Source of the DNA: AC-37 sp036389295
GTDB taxonomy: Bacteria > Actinomycetota > Thermoleophilia > Solirubrobacterales > Thermoleophilaceae
Assembly: GCA_036389295.1 (NCBI GenBank)
Contig: DASVQB010000016.1
Coordinates: 1-30,759 of the forward strand
DNA length: 30,759 nt
Direction of reading: 5' to 3'
Made by a program: the position numbers and the translations under genes. The notes below the pieces were generated by a model that made no database searches, was not told where the DNA came from, and was given only the letters and a program-made list of their open reading frames with translations. This document shows positions 15,679-24,314 of this stretch, piece after piece (positions within the stretch are counted from its first letter, which is position 1; each line of letters begins with the position of its first letter).

Positions 15679-16767
15679 TCAGGGGGATTCGAGCCGCCAG
15701 CCGGGCTCCACGGCGGCCAGCTCGGCCATGAATACGGCCGGGTCGACGGCGTCGCAGAGGTACCTGCAGCCGCGCGCGGACAGCCGTCCGTCGGCCAGCA
15801 TCCGCACCGCCGTGGCACCCACGAGGCCGGTCAGGCGGACGCTCTCGCGGGTCGCGAGGAAGCCGGTCGAGCGGCCGCCGCCGGCCCCCCGCGCGGCCAC
15901 CGCCAGGAAGCCGCCGTCGGAGGCCCGCGGGTCGCGGGCGGCCGCCGCCGCGACGAGCCTCGCGCCGTCGACCGGGCGCGCCGCGCCGAGCGGCGTGAGG
16001 GCGGCCGCCATCGCGAGCCCGGTCAGCGGGGCGAGCAGCGGCACCGCCCAGGTCGCGAACCGCGTGCTCGGGCTCGCCTCGGCGAGCGCGGTCAGCTCGC
16101 TGGCGAACGAGAGGCTGCCGGTGGCCGATCCGAACGGCTCCGGCAGCCGCACGCGCCGCAGGGTCCTGCCGGGGCCGGGGCGCGCCGGCACGAACCGCCC
16201 GCCCTCGTACGTCCCCACGCCCGGCCGCATCCGCACCAGCTCGACGATGTCCACGAAGCCGGTGACCGACCACGCGGTGCGGTCGCCGTACCACAGCTCG
16301 ACGCTCTCGAGCTCGCCGAGCCGCTCGCGCGCCCGCCGGGCGACGTGGTGCGCGAACACGCCCGAGAGCCCCGGGATCCAGCCCGCGTCGACGATCGCCG
16401 CGAGGCCGGCGCGCTCCGGCTCGTCCCAGGTCCGCGTCAGCTCCGGGAACGTCAGCTCGGCGCCGCCGACGTCGACGAAGTGGCGCCCCTCGGCGATCAC
16501 CGGGCGCACGGCGCGGTCGCGGACGAAGTGCGACGGCCCCGCGCAGTTCACCACCACGTCGCAGGCGGCCGCGAACGACCGCAGGGAGGACTCGTCGAAG
16601 ACGTCGACGGACCGCCCTCGGGCGCGCGGCCCGAGCCGGTCCGCCAGCGCCCCCGCGCGCCGCGCGTCGCGCCCGCCGACCAGCAGGTCGAGGTCGGTCC
16701 GCGCCAGCAGGTCCCCGGCCAGCACCTCGCCGACCGCCCCGTACGCGCCGACGATCCCGACCCTCAT
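15679..16767 (-). CDS. Saccharopine-dehydrogenase-like NAD(P)-binding reductase
   Basis: 362 residues starting with a Rossmann motif (MRVGIVGAYGAVGEVLAGDLLA, GxxGxxG) and the strand LDLLVGGRD, then VVVNCAGPSHFV and GRHFVDVGG, which are typical of the saccharopine dehydrogenase NADP-binding family. It is not a lysine-pathway enzyme by context. In mycobacteria a protein of this family (Rv2953) works as a trans-acting enoyl reductase for PKS-made lipids. With an acyl-CoA dehydrogenase directly upstream (ATGA overlap), FAAL-like ligases and an MmpL-like exporter nearby, a similar trans-reductase role on an acyl intermediate is an attractive inference but not shown. The C-terminal half has no motif I recognise. 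Confidence 0.8.
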   Translation of the reverse strand: MRVGIVGAYGAVGEVLAGDLLARTDLDLLVGGRDARRAGALADRLGPRARGRSVDVFDESSLRSFAAACDVVVNCAGPSHFVRDRAVRPVIAEGRHFVDVGGAELTFPELTRTWDEPERAGLAAIVDAGWIPGLSGVFAHHVARRARERLGELESVELWYGDRTAWSVTGFVDIVELVRMRPGVGTYEGGRFVPARPGPGRTLRRVRLPEPFGSATGSLSFASELTALAEASPSTRFATWAVPLLAPLTGLAMAAALTPLGAARPVDGARLVAAAAARDPRASDGGFLAVAARGAGGGRSTGFLATRESVRLTGLVGATAVRMLADGRLSARGCRYLCDAVDPAVFMAELAAVEPGWRLESP

Positions 16768-17984
16768 GCCGCTCCGGCATGGAGCTCGCGCTGGAGCCGT
16801 GCGATCACCGTCCGCTGCACCTGCGAGGTGCCCTCGAAGATCTCGAACACCTTCGCGTCCCGCAGGTGCTTGCCGAGCGGGCAGTCCGCCGACGCGGCGG
16901 CCGGGCCGACCGCGTCCATCAGCGCGCCCGCCGCCCAGACGGCGACCTCCGAGGCCTTCAGCTTCGACATCGAGCCCTGCGCGCCGGTCAGCGGCACCCC
17001 GCGCCGCGCGAGGGATGCCGCCCGCCACGCCAGGAGCCGCGCCGCCTCGAGCTCGGTGGCCACGTCGGCGACGACCTCGTCGGCCAGCCGGCGGTCGGCC
17101 TCGGGCAGCGATTCGAGCCGCTCGATCGCCCACTCGAGCGCGGCCCGGCCGATGCCGACGGCGCCCGCCGCGAACAGCGGCCGCGTGATCTCGGCCAGGG
17201 CGAGGACGCGGGAGCTGCCGCCGCCGGCCCGCGGCGCCGCCGACCCGCCGTCGCGCGCGCGCTCCCGGGCCCGCTCGAGCCGCCCCTCGAGCGCCTCGCG
17301 ACCGCCGAGCAGGGCGTCGCCCGGCACGCGGCAGCCGCGCAGCACGATCTCCGACGTGCACGAGGCGCGCACGCCGAGCTTCGAGTACGGCCGGCCGTGC
17401 TCGAGGCCGGGCGTCCCGCGCCTCACGAGGAACGACGCCTGCGCGCGGTGGCCGAGCGACGGGTCGACCGTCGCCACCACCAGCGACGCCTCGGCGATGC
17501 CGGCGTTGCCGATCATCACCTTCTCGCCGTCGAGCACCCAGCCGTCGCCGTCCGGCCGCGCGGTCGTGCGGATCGCCGACACGTCCGAGCCCGCCTGCGC
17601 CTCGGTGACCGCGTACGCGGCCACGTTCACCTCGTCGCCCTCGCCGTAGAGGAGCGGCAGCCACTCCTCCACCTGCTCGGGCGTGCCCTGGCCGGCGATC
17701 GCCGCGGCCACGCCGGTCGAGGCGCCGAGCGCGAGCGCCACGCCCGCGCAGCCCCAGTGCATCTCCTCCGCGTAGATCGCCGCCATCAGGCCGTGCTCGT
17801 CGGCCGCCCAGCGCATGAGCAGGCCGCCGTCGTAGAGGCCGGCCTCGCGCGCCGCGCGAAGCACCTCCCACGGGAAGCGCTCCTCGCGGTCGAGCTCCGC
17901 CGCCACCGGGCGGATCGCCTCGGCGGCGAACCGGCGGCAGCGGGCCTGCCACTCGCGGTGCTCGTCGGTCAGGGAGAAGTCCAC
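16764..17984 (-). CDS. Acyl-CoA (or acyl-ACP) dehydrogenase
   Basis: 406 residues with the full ACAD order: N-terminal helices (MDFSLTDEHREWQARCRRFAAEAIRPVAAELDRE), the FAD/substrate motif AAYAVTEAQAGSDVSAIRTTA, the middle beta domain (KVMIGNAGIAEASLVVATVD), and the C-terminal helices ending FEIFEGTSQVQRTVIARLQRELH. The Glu in FEGT is the likely catalytic base. The enzyme would introduce a 2,3-double bond into an acyl thioester with FAD. In clusters with a FAAL and a free ACP such enzymes can act on acyl-ACP rather than acyl-CoA; that is inferred here. It starts at GTG 17984. TATCGT at 18001-17996 is a likely -10, giving a leader of only about 5 bases. It is first in a five-gene minus-strand operon. 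Confidence 0.92.
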   Translation of the reverse strand: MDFSLTDEHREWQARCRRFAAEAIRPVAAELDREERFPWEVLRAAREAGLYDGGLLMRWAADEHGLMAAIYAEEMHWGCAGVALALGASTGVAAAIAGQGTPEQVEEWLPLLYGEGDEVNVAAYAVTEAQAGSDVSAIRTTARPDGDGWVLDGEKVMIGNAGIAEASLVVATVDPSLGHRAQASFLVRRGTPGLEHGRPYSKLGVRASCTSEIVLRGCRVPGDALLGGREALEGRLERARERARDGGSAAPRAGGGSSRVLALAEITRPLFAAGAVGIGRAALEWAIERLESLPEADRRLADEVVADVATELEAARLLAWRAASLARRGVPLTGAQGSMSKLKASEVAVWAAGALMDAVGPAAASADCPLGKHLRDAKVFEIFEGTSQVQRTVIARLQRELHAGAA

Positions 17985-18065
17985 CGGGGCCGGCGACGAT
18001 ACCCGGCGCCATGCGGCTCGACCGCGTCCCCGCCCGCGGGCGGTCGGGGTAACCTGGCCCGCGCG
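17985..18065. promoter_or_regulatory. Divergent promoters of the acyl-CoA dehydrogenase operon and the FadD-type ligase
   Basis: The 81-base gap holds TATCGT (18001-17996, minus), ending 11 bases before the dehydrogenase GTG, and TAACCT (18050-18055, plus), ending 10 bases before the ligase ATG. Both fit TAnnnT -10 elements of near-leaderless messages, and neither gene has a Shine-Dalgarno site. -35 elements are not clear. Confidence 0.45.
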
Positions 18066-19934
18066 ATGGGAGAGCCGCCCTCAGCCGCCGGGCCGGCCGG
18101 TCCGGGCACGCTCTGCGAGGTGCTGGTCGCCGCCGCCGGGCGCGAGGGGACGGCGATCCGCCGCCACGACGGCGAGGCCTGGCGGGACGTCTCGAACGCC
18201 GAGCTCGGCCGGACGGTCCGGGACCTCGCCCGGGGCCTGATCGCGCTGGGCGTCGAGCACGGCGACCGCGTCGCGATCTTCGCGAACACGCGGCCCGAGT
18301 GGGTCTACGCGGACCTCGCCTCGCTGTGCGCGGGCGCGGTCGTGGTGCCCGTCTACCAGACGAGCTCGCCGGAGGAGTGCGAGCACGTCCTCTCGCACTC
18401 GGGCGCGCGCGTCGTCGTCTGCGAGGACGCCGAGCTGGTCGAGCGCGTGGAGGGCGTCCGCGCGAGCTGCCCGGCGCTCGAGCACGTGGTCGTCCTCGAC
18501 GGCCCGGCCGCGGCCGCGATCGACCTCGCCGAGCTGCGCGAGCGGGGCGCCGCGGTCGCCGAGTCCGCCGTGGACGAGCGCATCGCGGCGGTCCGGCCGG
18601 ACGACCTCTGCACGATCGTCTACACGTCCGGCACGAGCGGCCCGCCGAAGGGCTGCATGCTCACCCACGCGAACTACCGCGCGAGCTGCGAGCAGTTCGG
18701 CCAGGTCGTCGACTTCGGACCCGACCCGGTCCTGTTCCTGTTCCTCCCGCTCGCGCACGCGATGACGCGCGTGACCACGATGTTCGGCCTCGACCGCGGC
18801 GTCGTGCTCGCGTTCTGGCGCGGCGACATGACCAGGGTGCGCGACGACCTCGCCGAGGTCCGCCCGACCCACCTGCCGTCGGCCCCGCGCCTGTTCGAGA
18901 AGATCTACGCGGCCGCCACCGCCGTCCGCGACGGGGGCGGCGCGAAGGCGCGGATGCTCGACTGGGCGATCGCCGCCGGGGTGGCCGCGCGCGACGCCGA
19001 GCGCGCCGGCCGCCGTCCGGGGCCGCTGGTCGCCGCGCGCCGGCGGGTGGCCGACCGGCTCGTGCTGCGGAAGGTGCGCGAGCTGTTCGGCGGGCGGCTG
19101 CGGCTCGCGCTGTCGGGCGCCGCGCCGATCGCGGCCGAGATCCTCGAGCTGTTCGACGCCTGCGGCATCGTGATCATCGAGGGCTACGGGCTGACCGAGA
19201 CCGCGTCGGGGACGACCTGCAACCGCCCCGACGGCGTCAGGTACGGCACCGTCGGGCCGCCGCTGCCGGGTGCGGAGGTCCGGATCGCGGACGACGGCGA
19301 GGTCCTCACGCGCGGCCCGCACGTCTTCGCCGGCTACTACCGCGACGAGGAGGCGACCGCCGAGGCGCTGCGCGACGGCTGGCTCCACACCGGCGACCTC
19401 GGCGAGCTGAGCGCCGACGGCTACCTCACGATCACCGGTCGCAAGAAGGACATCCTGATCACCTCGAGCGGCAAGAACGTCGCGCCCGGGCCGATCGAGA
19501 ACCTGCTCCGCGAGTCGCGCTGGGTCGGGCAGGCGGTGGTGATCGGCGAGCGGCGCCCGTACCTGGTCGCGCTGATCGCCCTCGACCCCGACGAGCTGGG
19601 GGCGCTCGCCGAGCTGGCGGGCGCCGAGCCCGACCTCGCCGCGCTGGCGGCGCACCCGCGCGTCCGCGAGGAGGTCGGTCGCGCCGTCGAGCGCGTGAAC
19701 GCGCGGCTCGCCCGCGCCGAGCAGGTCAAGCGGTTCGCGGTCCTCGACGCGGACCTGACCCAGGAGTCGGGCGAGCTGACCCCGACCATGAAGGTCAGGC
19801 GGTCGGTCGTGCAGGAGCGGCGGGCGGCCGCGATCGAGGAGCTCTACGACCGGCCCCGCGACGCCGGCGGCGGCGCGGACCGCTCAGCCGCCGACGACGA
19901 GGCGCCGGCCGCTCAGCCGCTCGGCCGCCCGTAG
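18066..19934 (+). CDS. Long-chain acyl-CoA ligase, FadD15/AMP-binding family
   Basis: 622 residues, close to actinobacterial FadD15-type ligases. The adenylate-forming core motifs are all present: P-loop IVYTSGTSGPPKGCMLTH, GYGLTETASGTTCN, the hinge region GWLHTGDLGELSADGYLTITGRKKDILITSSGKNVAPGPIE, and a C-terminal Lys in the TPTMKVRR segment. It should activate a fatty acid with ATP and pass it to CoA. It lies alone on the plus strand between two minus-strand operons. Its last 17 codons overlap the end of the convergent epimerase by 51 bases; both tails are low in conserved residues, so neither frame looks damaged. It may supply the acyl-CoA pool for the pathway, while the two FAAL-like enzymes supply acyl-ACP (inference). 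Confidence 0.92.
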   Translation: MGEPPSAAGPAGPGTLCEVLVAAAGREGTAIRRHDGEAWRDVSNAELGRTVRDLARGLIALGVEHGDRVAIFANTRPEWVYADLASLCAGAVVVPVYQTSSPEECEHVLSHSGARVVVCEDAELVERVEGVRASCPALEHVVVLDGPAAAAIDLAELRERGAAVAESAVDERIAAVRPDDLCTIVYTSGTSGPPKGCMLTHANYRASCEQFGQVVDFGPDPVLFLFLPLAHAMTRVTTMFGLDRGVVLAFWRGDMTRVRDDLAEVRPTHLPSAPRLFEKIYAAATAVRDGGGAKARMLDWAIAAGVAARDAERAGRRPGPLVAARRRVADRLVLRKVRELFGGRLRLALSGAAPIAAEILELFDACGIVIIEGYGLTETASGTTCNRPDGVRYGTVGPPLPGAEVRIADDGEVLTRGPHVFAGYYRDEEATAEALRDGWLHTGDLGELSADGYLTITGRKKDILITSSGKNVAPGPIENLLRESRWVGQAVVIGERRPYLVALIALDPDELGALAELAGAEPDLAALAAHPRVREEVGRAVERVNARLARAEQVKRFAVLDADLTQESGELTPTMKVRRSVVQERRAAAIEELYDRPRDAGGGADRSAADDEAPAAQPLGRP

Positions 19935-20978
19935 CGCGCCGAGGGCGCCGAATCGCTGCGCGGCGCGGAGCGCCCGCGGGCCGCCCTCGTCCGCGCCGTC
20001 GATCCGCCCGGCGGCCACCAGCTCGCGGTACCAGGCGGCGGCGTCGGCGAGCGTCTCGTCCAGCGGGCGCGGGCGGTAGCCCAGCTCGGCCTCGGCCTTC
20101 TCCGAGCTGTACTGCCAGTTCGGCGCGGTCAGGCGCGTCAGGAGGCCGCCGGTGAGCACGCCCGGGAGCCCCATCAGGTGCTGCACGTGGGCCACGCGCG
20201 CCAGCTCGCGCGGGGCCATCAGCACGGGGTGGCGGATGCCCGACGCCTCCTGCATCCGCTCGGCGATCTCGCTCCACATCCGGTTGTGGCCGCCGAGGAT
20301 GTAGCGCTCGCCCGCGCGGCCGCGCTCGGCGGCGAGCAGGTGCCCGATCGCCACGTCGCGGACGTCGACGACGTTCGTGGGCGCCTCCACGAGCATCGAC
20401 GTCCGCCCCGCGATGAAGTCGAGCAGCCGGCGCGACGAGCTCTCGACCGCGGCGCTGCGGTCGACCGGCACGCCGAGGATGTAGGCCGGGTTCGCGACGA
20501 CGATCTCGACGCCGTTGCGCAGGGCCGCCGCCATCGCCTCCACCTCGCCCTCGTGCTTGCTGTCCACGTACGCGAGCCCCAGGCCGCCGCCGCGGTAGAC
20601 GTCGTCCTCGCGACCGAGCGCGCCCTCCGCGGCCGGCCCGACCGCGACCACGCTCGAGGTGTGCACGAAGCGCCAGGCCCGGGCCGCCGCGGCGGCCTCG
20701 ACCGCGATCCGCGGCCCGACCGCGTTCACCCGCCAGGCCCGCTCCGAGGAGCCGACCACGCCGGCGGTGTGGAATACGACGTCGGCGCCCTCGAAGGCCC
20801 GCCGCAGGGCGTCGCCGTCGAGCACGTCGGCCTCGACCGGCTCCACCGGCGTGCCGCCGAGCCGGTCGAGCCGGCCCGCGTCCCTGTAGGTGACGCGCAC
20901 CGTGTGGCCGGCGTCGGCCAGCACGTGCGCGACGTGGCCGCCGACGAACCCCGTCGCGCCTGTGACGCAGGCGATCAA
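19884..20978 (-). CDS. NAD(P)-dependent epimerase/dihydroflavonol-reductase-like extended SDR
   Basis: 364 residues from TTG 20978, which overlaps the stop of the oxidoreductase (TTGA). This start puts the nucleotide motif IACVTGATGFVGGHVAHVLADAGH right at the N-terminus, as is usual. Other marks are ADVLDGDAL, DVVFHTAGV, VHTSSVVAVG, and the catalytic pair in YVDSKHEGE (YxxxK), then NPAYILGV. The extended SDR family includes sugar epimerases, 3-beta-hydroxysteroid dehydrogenases and dihydroflavonol reductases. The HpnA/DFR-like pattern suggests a ketone or aldehyde reductase rather than a sugar enzyme. It is last in the FAAL operon. A ketone/alcohol step on the acyl chain is an inference from neighbours. 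Its end overlaps the FadD gene by 51 bases on the other strand. Confidence 0.9.
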   Translation of the reverse strand: MIACVTGATGFVGGHVAHVLADAGHTVRVTYRDAGRLDRLGGTPVEPVEADVLDGDALRRAFEGADVVFHTAGVVGSSERAWRVNAVGPRIAVEAAAAARAWRFVHTSSVVAVGPAAEGALGREDDVYRGGGLGLAYVDSKHEGEVEAMAAALRNGVEIVVANPAYILGVPVDRSAAVESSSRRLLDFIAGRTSMLVEAPTNVVDVRDVAIGHLLAAERGRAGERYILGGHNRMWSEIAERMQEASGIRHPVLMAPRELARVAHVQHLMGLPGVLTGGLLTRLTAPNWQYSSEKAEAELGYRPRPLDETLADAAAWYRELVAAGRIDGADEGGPRALRAAQRFGALGALRAAERLSGRRLVVGG

Positions 20979-22300
20979 GCCGCGGCGGGGGAGGCCGCAC
21001 CGGCCGGCGCGCGGACGGCCGCGGCCGCGCCGAGCTCGCGGGCGGCGCGGTCGCCGCTGCGGATCGCGCTCTCGACCACCGTGACCGAGAAGTAGTCGCC
21101 GGCGAGCCGCAGCCTGGCCGGAAGCTCGCGCCGCACCTTGACCATCTCCGCGTAGTGCCCCGGCCCCGGCACGACGATCGCGCGCTCGCGCGCGAAGACG
21201 TGCGAGCGGACCGGCTCCGGCACCTCGGCGCCGAGGAACTCGGCGGCCTCGTCGCGGGCGGCGGCGACGGCGTCGTCCTCGCCCATCGACCGCGATGCCC
21301 GGTCGTTGAAGTAGACGTCGATCACGTCGGCGCCGGGCGGGACCGACTCGGCCAGCTTCCCGGCGACCCGCGCGACGGTACCCGCGCGGTGGCGGCCGGG
21401 GCGCGCCGGGTGGGTGGAGTAGGGGCGGTCGCCCCAGCGGCCGCGCTCGTAGACGAGCGAGACGTGCGTGACGGCGGCGTAGCCCACGCCCGCGAGGCGC
21501 TGCGAGGTGCGCTCGTCCGGCACGAGGCCGGCGGCCGCGTGAGCGTCGGTCGCCACGACGGCCACCTCGGCGCCCACCGTCTCGCCGCCCTCGAGCTCGA
21601 CCTCGACGCCGTGCTGGCCGACCTCGAGGGCGGTCGCCGCGGCGCCGCAGCGGACCTCGACGCCGTCGGCCAGCCAGTGGCAGAGCGAGTCGGTGCCGCC
21701 GCGTATGGCGAGCAGCTCCATGCCGCTCGAGTCCGGGATGAAGCTCGTGAGCACGGTGGCGGCCCCGCGCTCGCACTCGAACAGCCACCACGGCTCGAAG
21801 CTCGGCCGGATGTACGCCTCGAAGCCGCGCTCGCCGAGCACGCGGCGCGACCAGTCCGCCACGGTCTCGCCGGTGTCGGCCGCGGCCAGCGCCTCGGTGT
21901 CGTGGGCGTCGAGGCGCGAGAGCGACTTGGCCCTGAACCCGGCCGCCACGCGGAGCTTGTCGCGGACGCCCAGCCCCGGGAACCGCAGCAGCGAGACGGG
22001 CGACCCGACGACCCAGCGCCAGCGCCCCCGTTCGCGGTCGTAGAGCCCGGTCTCGCGCGGCATCGGCACGAGCCGGTCGCGCCTTCCCAGCTCGTCGATC
22101 AGCTCGAGCGTGCGGCGGTAGAAGTTGCAGACGTAGAACGCGCCGGTGTCGATCGTGAAGTCGCCGTCGCGCAGCGTCCAGGCGCGGCCGCCGAGCTCGG
22201 GCGCCGCCTCGACCAGCGTCACCTCGTGGCCGCGCCGCCGGAGGCCGTACGCCGCGGCGCAGCCCGCCGGCCCGCCGCCGACCACGAGCGCGCGGCTCAC
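20975..22300 (-). CDS. FAD-dependent oxidoreductase (amine oxidase / phytoene desaturase-like)
   Basis: 441 residues from a GTG overlapping the ACP stop (GTGA). The N-terminal dinucleotide motif is RALVVGGGPAGCAAAYGLRRRGHEVTLVEAAPELGGRAWTLRDGDFTIDTGAFY, the arrangement seen in the amine oxidase, protoporphyrinogen oxidase and phytoene desaturase group. The C-terminal FAD segment is LRLAGDYFSVTVVESAIRSGDRAARELG. Such enzymes oxidise C-N or C-C bonds or desaturate lipids using FAD. Which of these applies cannot be read from sequence. Its tight coupling to the free ACP suggests an ACP-bound substrate (inference). It sits between the ACP and the epimerase, with 3- to 4-base overlaps on both sides. 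Confidence 0.88.
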   Translation of the reverse strand: MSRALVVGGGPAGCAAAYGLRRRGHEVTLVEAAPELGGRAWTLRDGDFTIDTGAFYVCNFYRRTLELIDELGRRDRLVPMPRETGLYDRERGRWRWVVGSPVSLLRFPGLGVRDKLRVAAGFRAKSLSRLDAHDTEALAAADTGETVADWSRRVLGERGFEAYIRPSFEPWWLFECERGAATVLTSFIPDSSGMELLAIRGGTDSLCHWLADGVEVRCGAAATALEVGQHGVEVELEGGETVGAEVAVVATDAHAAAGLVPDERTSQRLAGVGYAAVTHVSLVYERGRWGDRPYSTHPARPGRHRAGTVARVAGKLAESVPPGADVIDVYFNDRASRSMGEDDAVAAARDEAAEFLGAEVPEPVRSHVFARERAIVVPGPGHYAEMVKVRRELPARLRLAGDYFSVTVVESAIRSGDRAARELGAAAAVRAPAGAASPAAA

Positions 22301-22554
22301 GAGCCCACCCGCCGCAGCCCGGTGAGGTCGCCCACCGACAGGATCTCGCCGGCGGACTCCGTGTCGAGGTCGGCGTCGAGCATCTCCTCGAGCGCCACGA
22401 CGATCTCGGCGACGTCCACGCTCGTGAGGTCGAGGTCCTCGAGCGTCGTCTCGGCCGTGACCCTGACCGGCTCGGCGCGCGAGCGGGCGACCACCCGGTC
22501 CACCGCCTCGATCGCCTGGTCGAGCGTCACGTCCCCGCGTTCGGCCTGCTGCAC
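22297..22554 (-). CDS. Free-standing acyl carrier protein
   Basis: 85 residues, the usual size for a discrete ACP, starting at GTG 22554 only two bases after the stop of the second FAAL. The phosphopantetheine motif reads LEDLDLTSVDVAEIVVALEEML: the Ser is present, but the residue before it is Thr rather than the usual Asp. Three-helix character and acidity fit the family (VTAETTLEDL, LDADLDTESAGEILSVGDL). It needs a phosphopantetheinyl transferase from elsewhere. Its position directly after two FAAL-like genes makes it the probable acceptor of the activated fatty acid. The carrier would then hand the chain to the tailoring enzymes and later to the N-terminal ACP or KS of the assembly line (inference). 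Confidence 0.9.
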   Translation of the reverse strand: MQQAERGDVTLDQAIEAVDRVVARSRAEPVRVTAETTLEDLDLTSVDVAEIVVALEEMLDADLDTESAGEILSVGDLTGLRRVGS

Positions 22555-22556
22555 GT

Positions 22557-24314
22557 CTACCCGCCTTCCTCCGCCTGCCAGCTCGCCACCTGCCGCCCGA
22601 GCGCCCCGTCGCGGAGCGCCTCGCGCGTGTGCGCACGCCTTATCTTCCCGCTAGTCGTGCGCGGCACGCCGCCCGGCTCGACCAGGACCACCGCGGACGG
22701 GCTCACGCCGTGCCCCGAGGCGACCGCCTCGCGGATCGCCTGGATCGCCGCCTCGGCGTCGACCGCGCGCGGGCTCTGCACCTCCTGGACGACCGCCAGC
22801 CGCTCCTCGTCCCCGTCGACGAGCGAGAACGCCGCCGTCCCGCCGTCCACGAGCCCGTCGTCGCAGGCGGCCGCCGTCGCCTCGATCTCGTGCGGCGCGT
22901 GCGTGCGCCCGTTGATCACGATCACGTCCTTGATCCGGCCGGCCACGAACAGCTCGCCTTCGAGGACGAAGCCGAGGTCGCCGGTCCGCACGAACGGCCC
23001 CTCGCCGTCCGGCAGCCGGGCCGAGAAGGTCTCGTCGTCCTCGTCGTCCGCGTACCCGAGCCCCGCGCTCGGCCCGCCGACCCAGACCTCGCCCACGCGA
23101 CCGCCGGGGCTCGGCTCGCCGGACTCCGGGTCGACGACCGCGACGCTGTGGTCGTCGGGGGCCGCGCCGTTGCCGACCAGCCGGCGCGCGCCCTCCGTCT
23201 CCGGGCCCACCGGCGAGACCTCGCCGCGCTCGAGCAGGGAGCGGTCGAACGACCTGATCACCGGCCGGTCCGGCGCGGTGCTCACCGTGACGGCGGAGGT
23301 CATCTCCGCCAGGCCGTAGGTGGGGGCGAACGCGTCGGGCCGGAAGCCGACCGGGGCGAACGCGCGCGTGAAGCGCTCGAGCGTGTCGGGCCGGATCGGC
23401 TCGGCCGCGTTCACCGCGCAGGTCCAGCTCGAGAGGTCGAGGCCCGACCGCTGCTCGTACGTGACCCGCGAGAGGATCAGCTCGTACGCGAAGTTCGGCG
23501 CGCCCGCCAGCGTGCCGCGGTGGCGCGTGATCGCCTCGAGCCAGAGCACCGGCCGCCGGACGAACGACATCGGCGTCATGAAGATCGTCTGCGAGCCCAC
23601 GTAGACCGGCTGGACCACCGGCGCGACGAAGCCCATGTCGTGGCCGAGGACCAGCCACGAGACGAGCCGCGTGTCGGGCGAGGTGGGGAACAGTCGCCGC
23701 TGGAGCTCGCCGTTCGCGATCAGGCTCCGGTGGGAGAGGACCACGCCCTTCATCGAGCCGGTCGAGCCCGAGGTCGCCTGGACGTAGGCGGGGCGCTCGG
23801 GGTCGTCCGCCGGCTCGGGCGCCGAGCCGGTCCCCTCGCCGGGGTCGTCGACGTCGATCCAGCGGAGGTCGCGGACCGACGCCGCGGCGGAGTCGGAGCC
23901 GGCCAGGGCGATCGTGCCGGCGTCGCCGAGGGCCATCTCGGCGCCGAGCACGTCCGCGAGCCGCTCGAGCTGCCGCAGGCTCGCGGCGGCGCGCAGCCGC
24001 TCCGGCGGGTAGGTCGACACCGGGAGCGCGCCGGCCATGACGCAGGCGAAGAACCCCGCCACGTAGTCGAGGCACGAGGGGAGGGCGAGCAGCACGCGCC
24101 GGTCGGCGGCGCCGGCCGCGGCGAGCGCGCCCGCCAGCGACTCCGCCCGCTCGTGGAGCGCGCCGAACGTGAGCGACTCCTCGCTGCCGTCGGGCCTCAG
24201 GAAGACGTACGCCGTGCGGTCCGGGTCCTCCCGCGAGCGCCGCCGGAGCAGCCCGTCGAGGGTCTCGCCGTGAGGCTGGGCGACCGCGGCGCCCGCCTGC
24301 GCGGAGGTCGCCAT
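22557..24314 (-). CDS. Fatty-acyl-AMP ligase-like enzyme (FAAL 2)
   Basis: 585 residues from ATG 24314, which overlaps the preceding stop by one base (TGATG). Adenylation motifs are QATSGSTGSMKGVVLSH (P-loop), PTYGLAEMTSAVTVST, FVRTGDLGFVLEGELFVAGRIKDVIVINGRTHAPHEIE, and the C-terminal catalytic Lys in PRTTSGKIRRAHTREAL. The WLVLGHDMGFVAPVVQPVYVGSQTIFMTPMSFVRRPVLWLEAI stretch matches the FAAL/PKS-loading group rather than CoA ligases; I could not align the FAAL-specific insertion to prove it. Expected role: fatty acid plus ATP to acyl-adenylate, then transfer to the ACP encoded next. Two FAAL-like genes in tandem suggest two different acyl substrates or an unequal, perhaps structural, pair (inference). 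Confidence 0.88.
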   Translation of the reverse strand: MATSAQAGAAVAQPHGETLDGLLRRRSREDPDRTAYVFLRPDGSEESLTFGALHERAESLAGALAAAGAADRRVLLALPSCLDYVAGFFACVMAGALPVSTYPPERLRAAASLRQLERLADVLGAEMALGDAGTIALAGSDSAAASVRDLRWIDVDDPGEGTGSAPEPADDPERPAYVQATSGSTGSMKGVVLSHRSLIANGELQRRLFPTSPDTRLVSWLVLGHDMGFVAPVVQPVYVGSQTIFMTPMSFVRRPVLWLEAITRHRGTLAGAPNFAYELILSRVTYEQRSGLDLSSWTCAVNAAEPIRPDTLERFTRAFAPVGFRPDAFAPTYGLAEMTSAVTVSTAPDRPVIRSFDRSLLERGEVSPVGPETEGARRLVGNGAAPDDHSVAVVDPESGEPSPGGRVGEVWVGGPSAGLGYADDEDDETFSARLPDGEGPFVRTGDLGFVLEGELFVAGRIKDVIVINGRTHAPHEIEATAAACDDGLVDGGTAAFSLVDGDEERLAVVQEVQSPRAVDAEAAIQAIREAVASGHGVSPSAVVLVEPGGVPRTTSGKIRRAHTREALRDGALGRQVASWQAEEGG

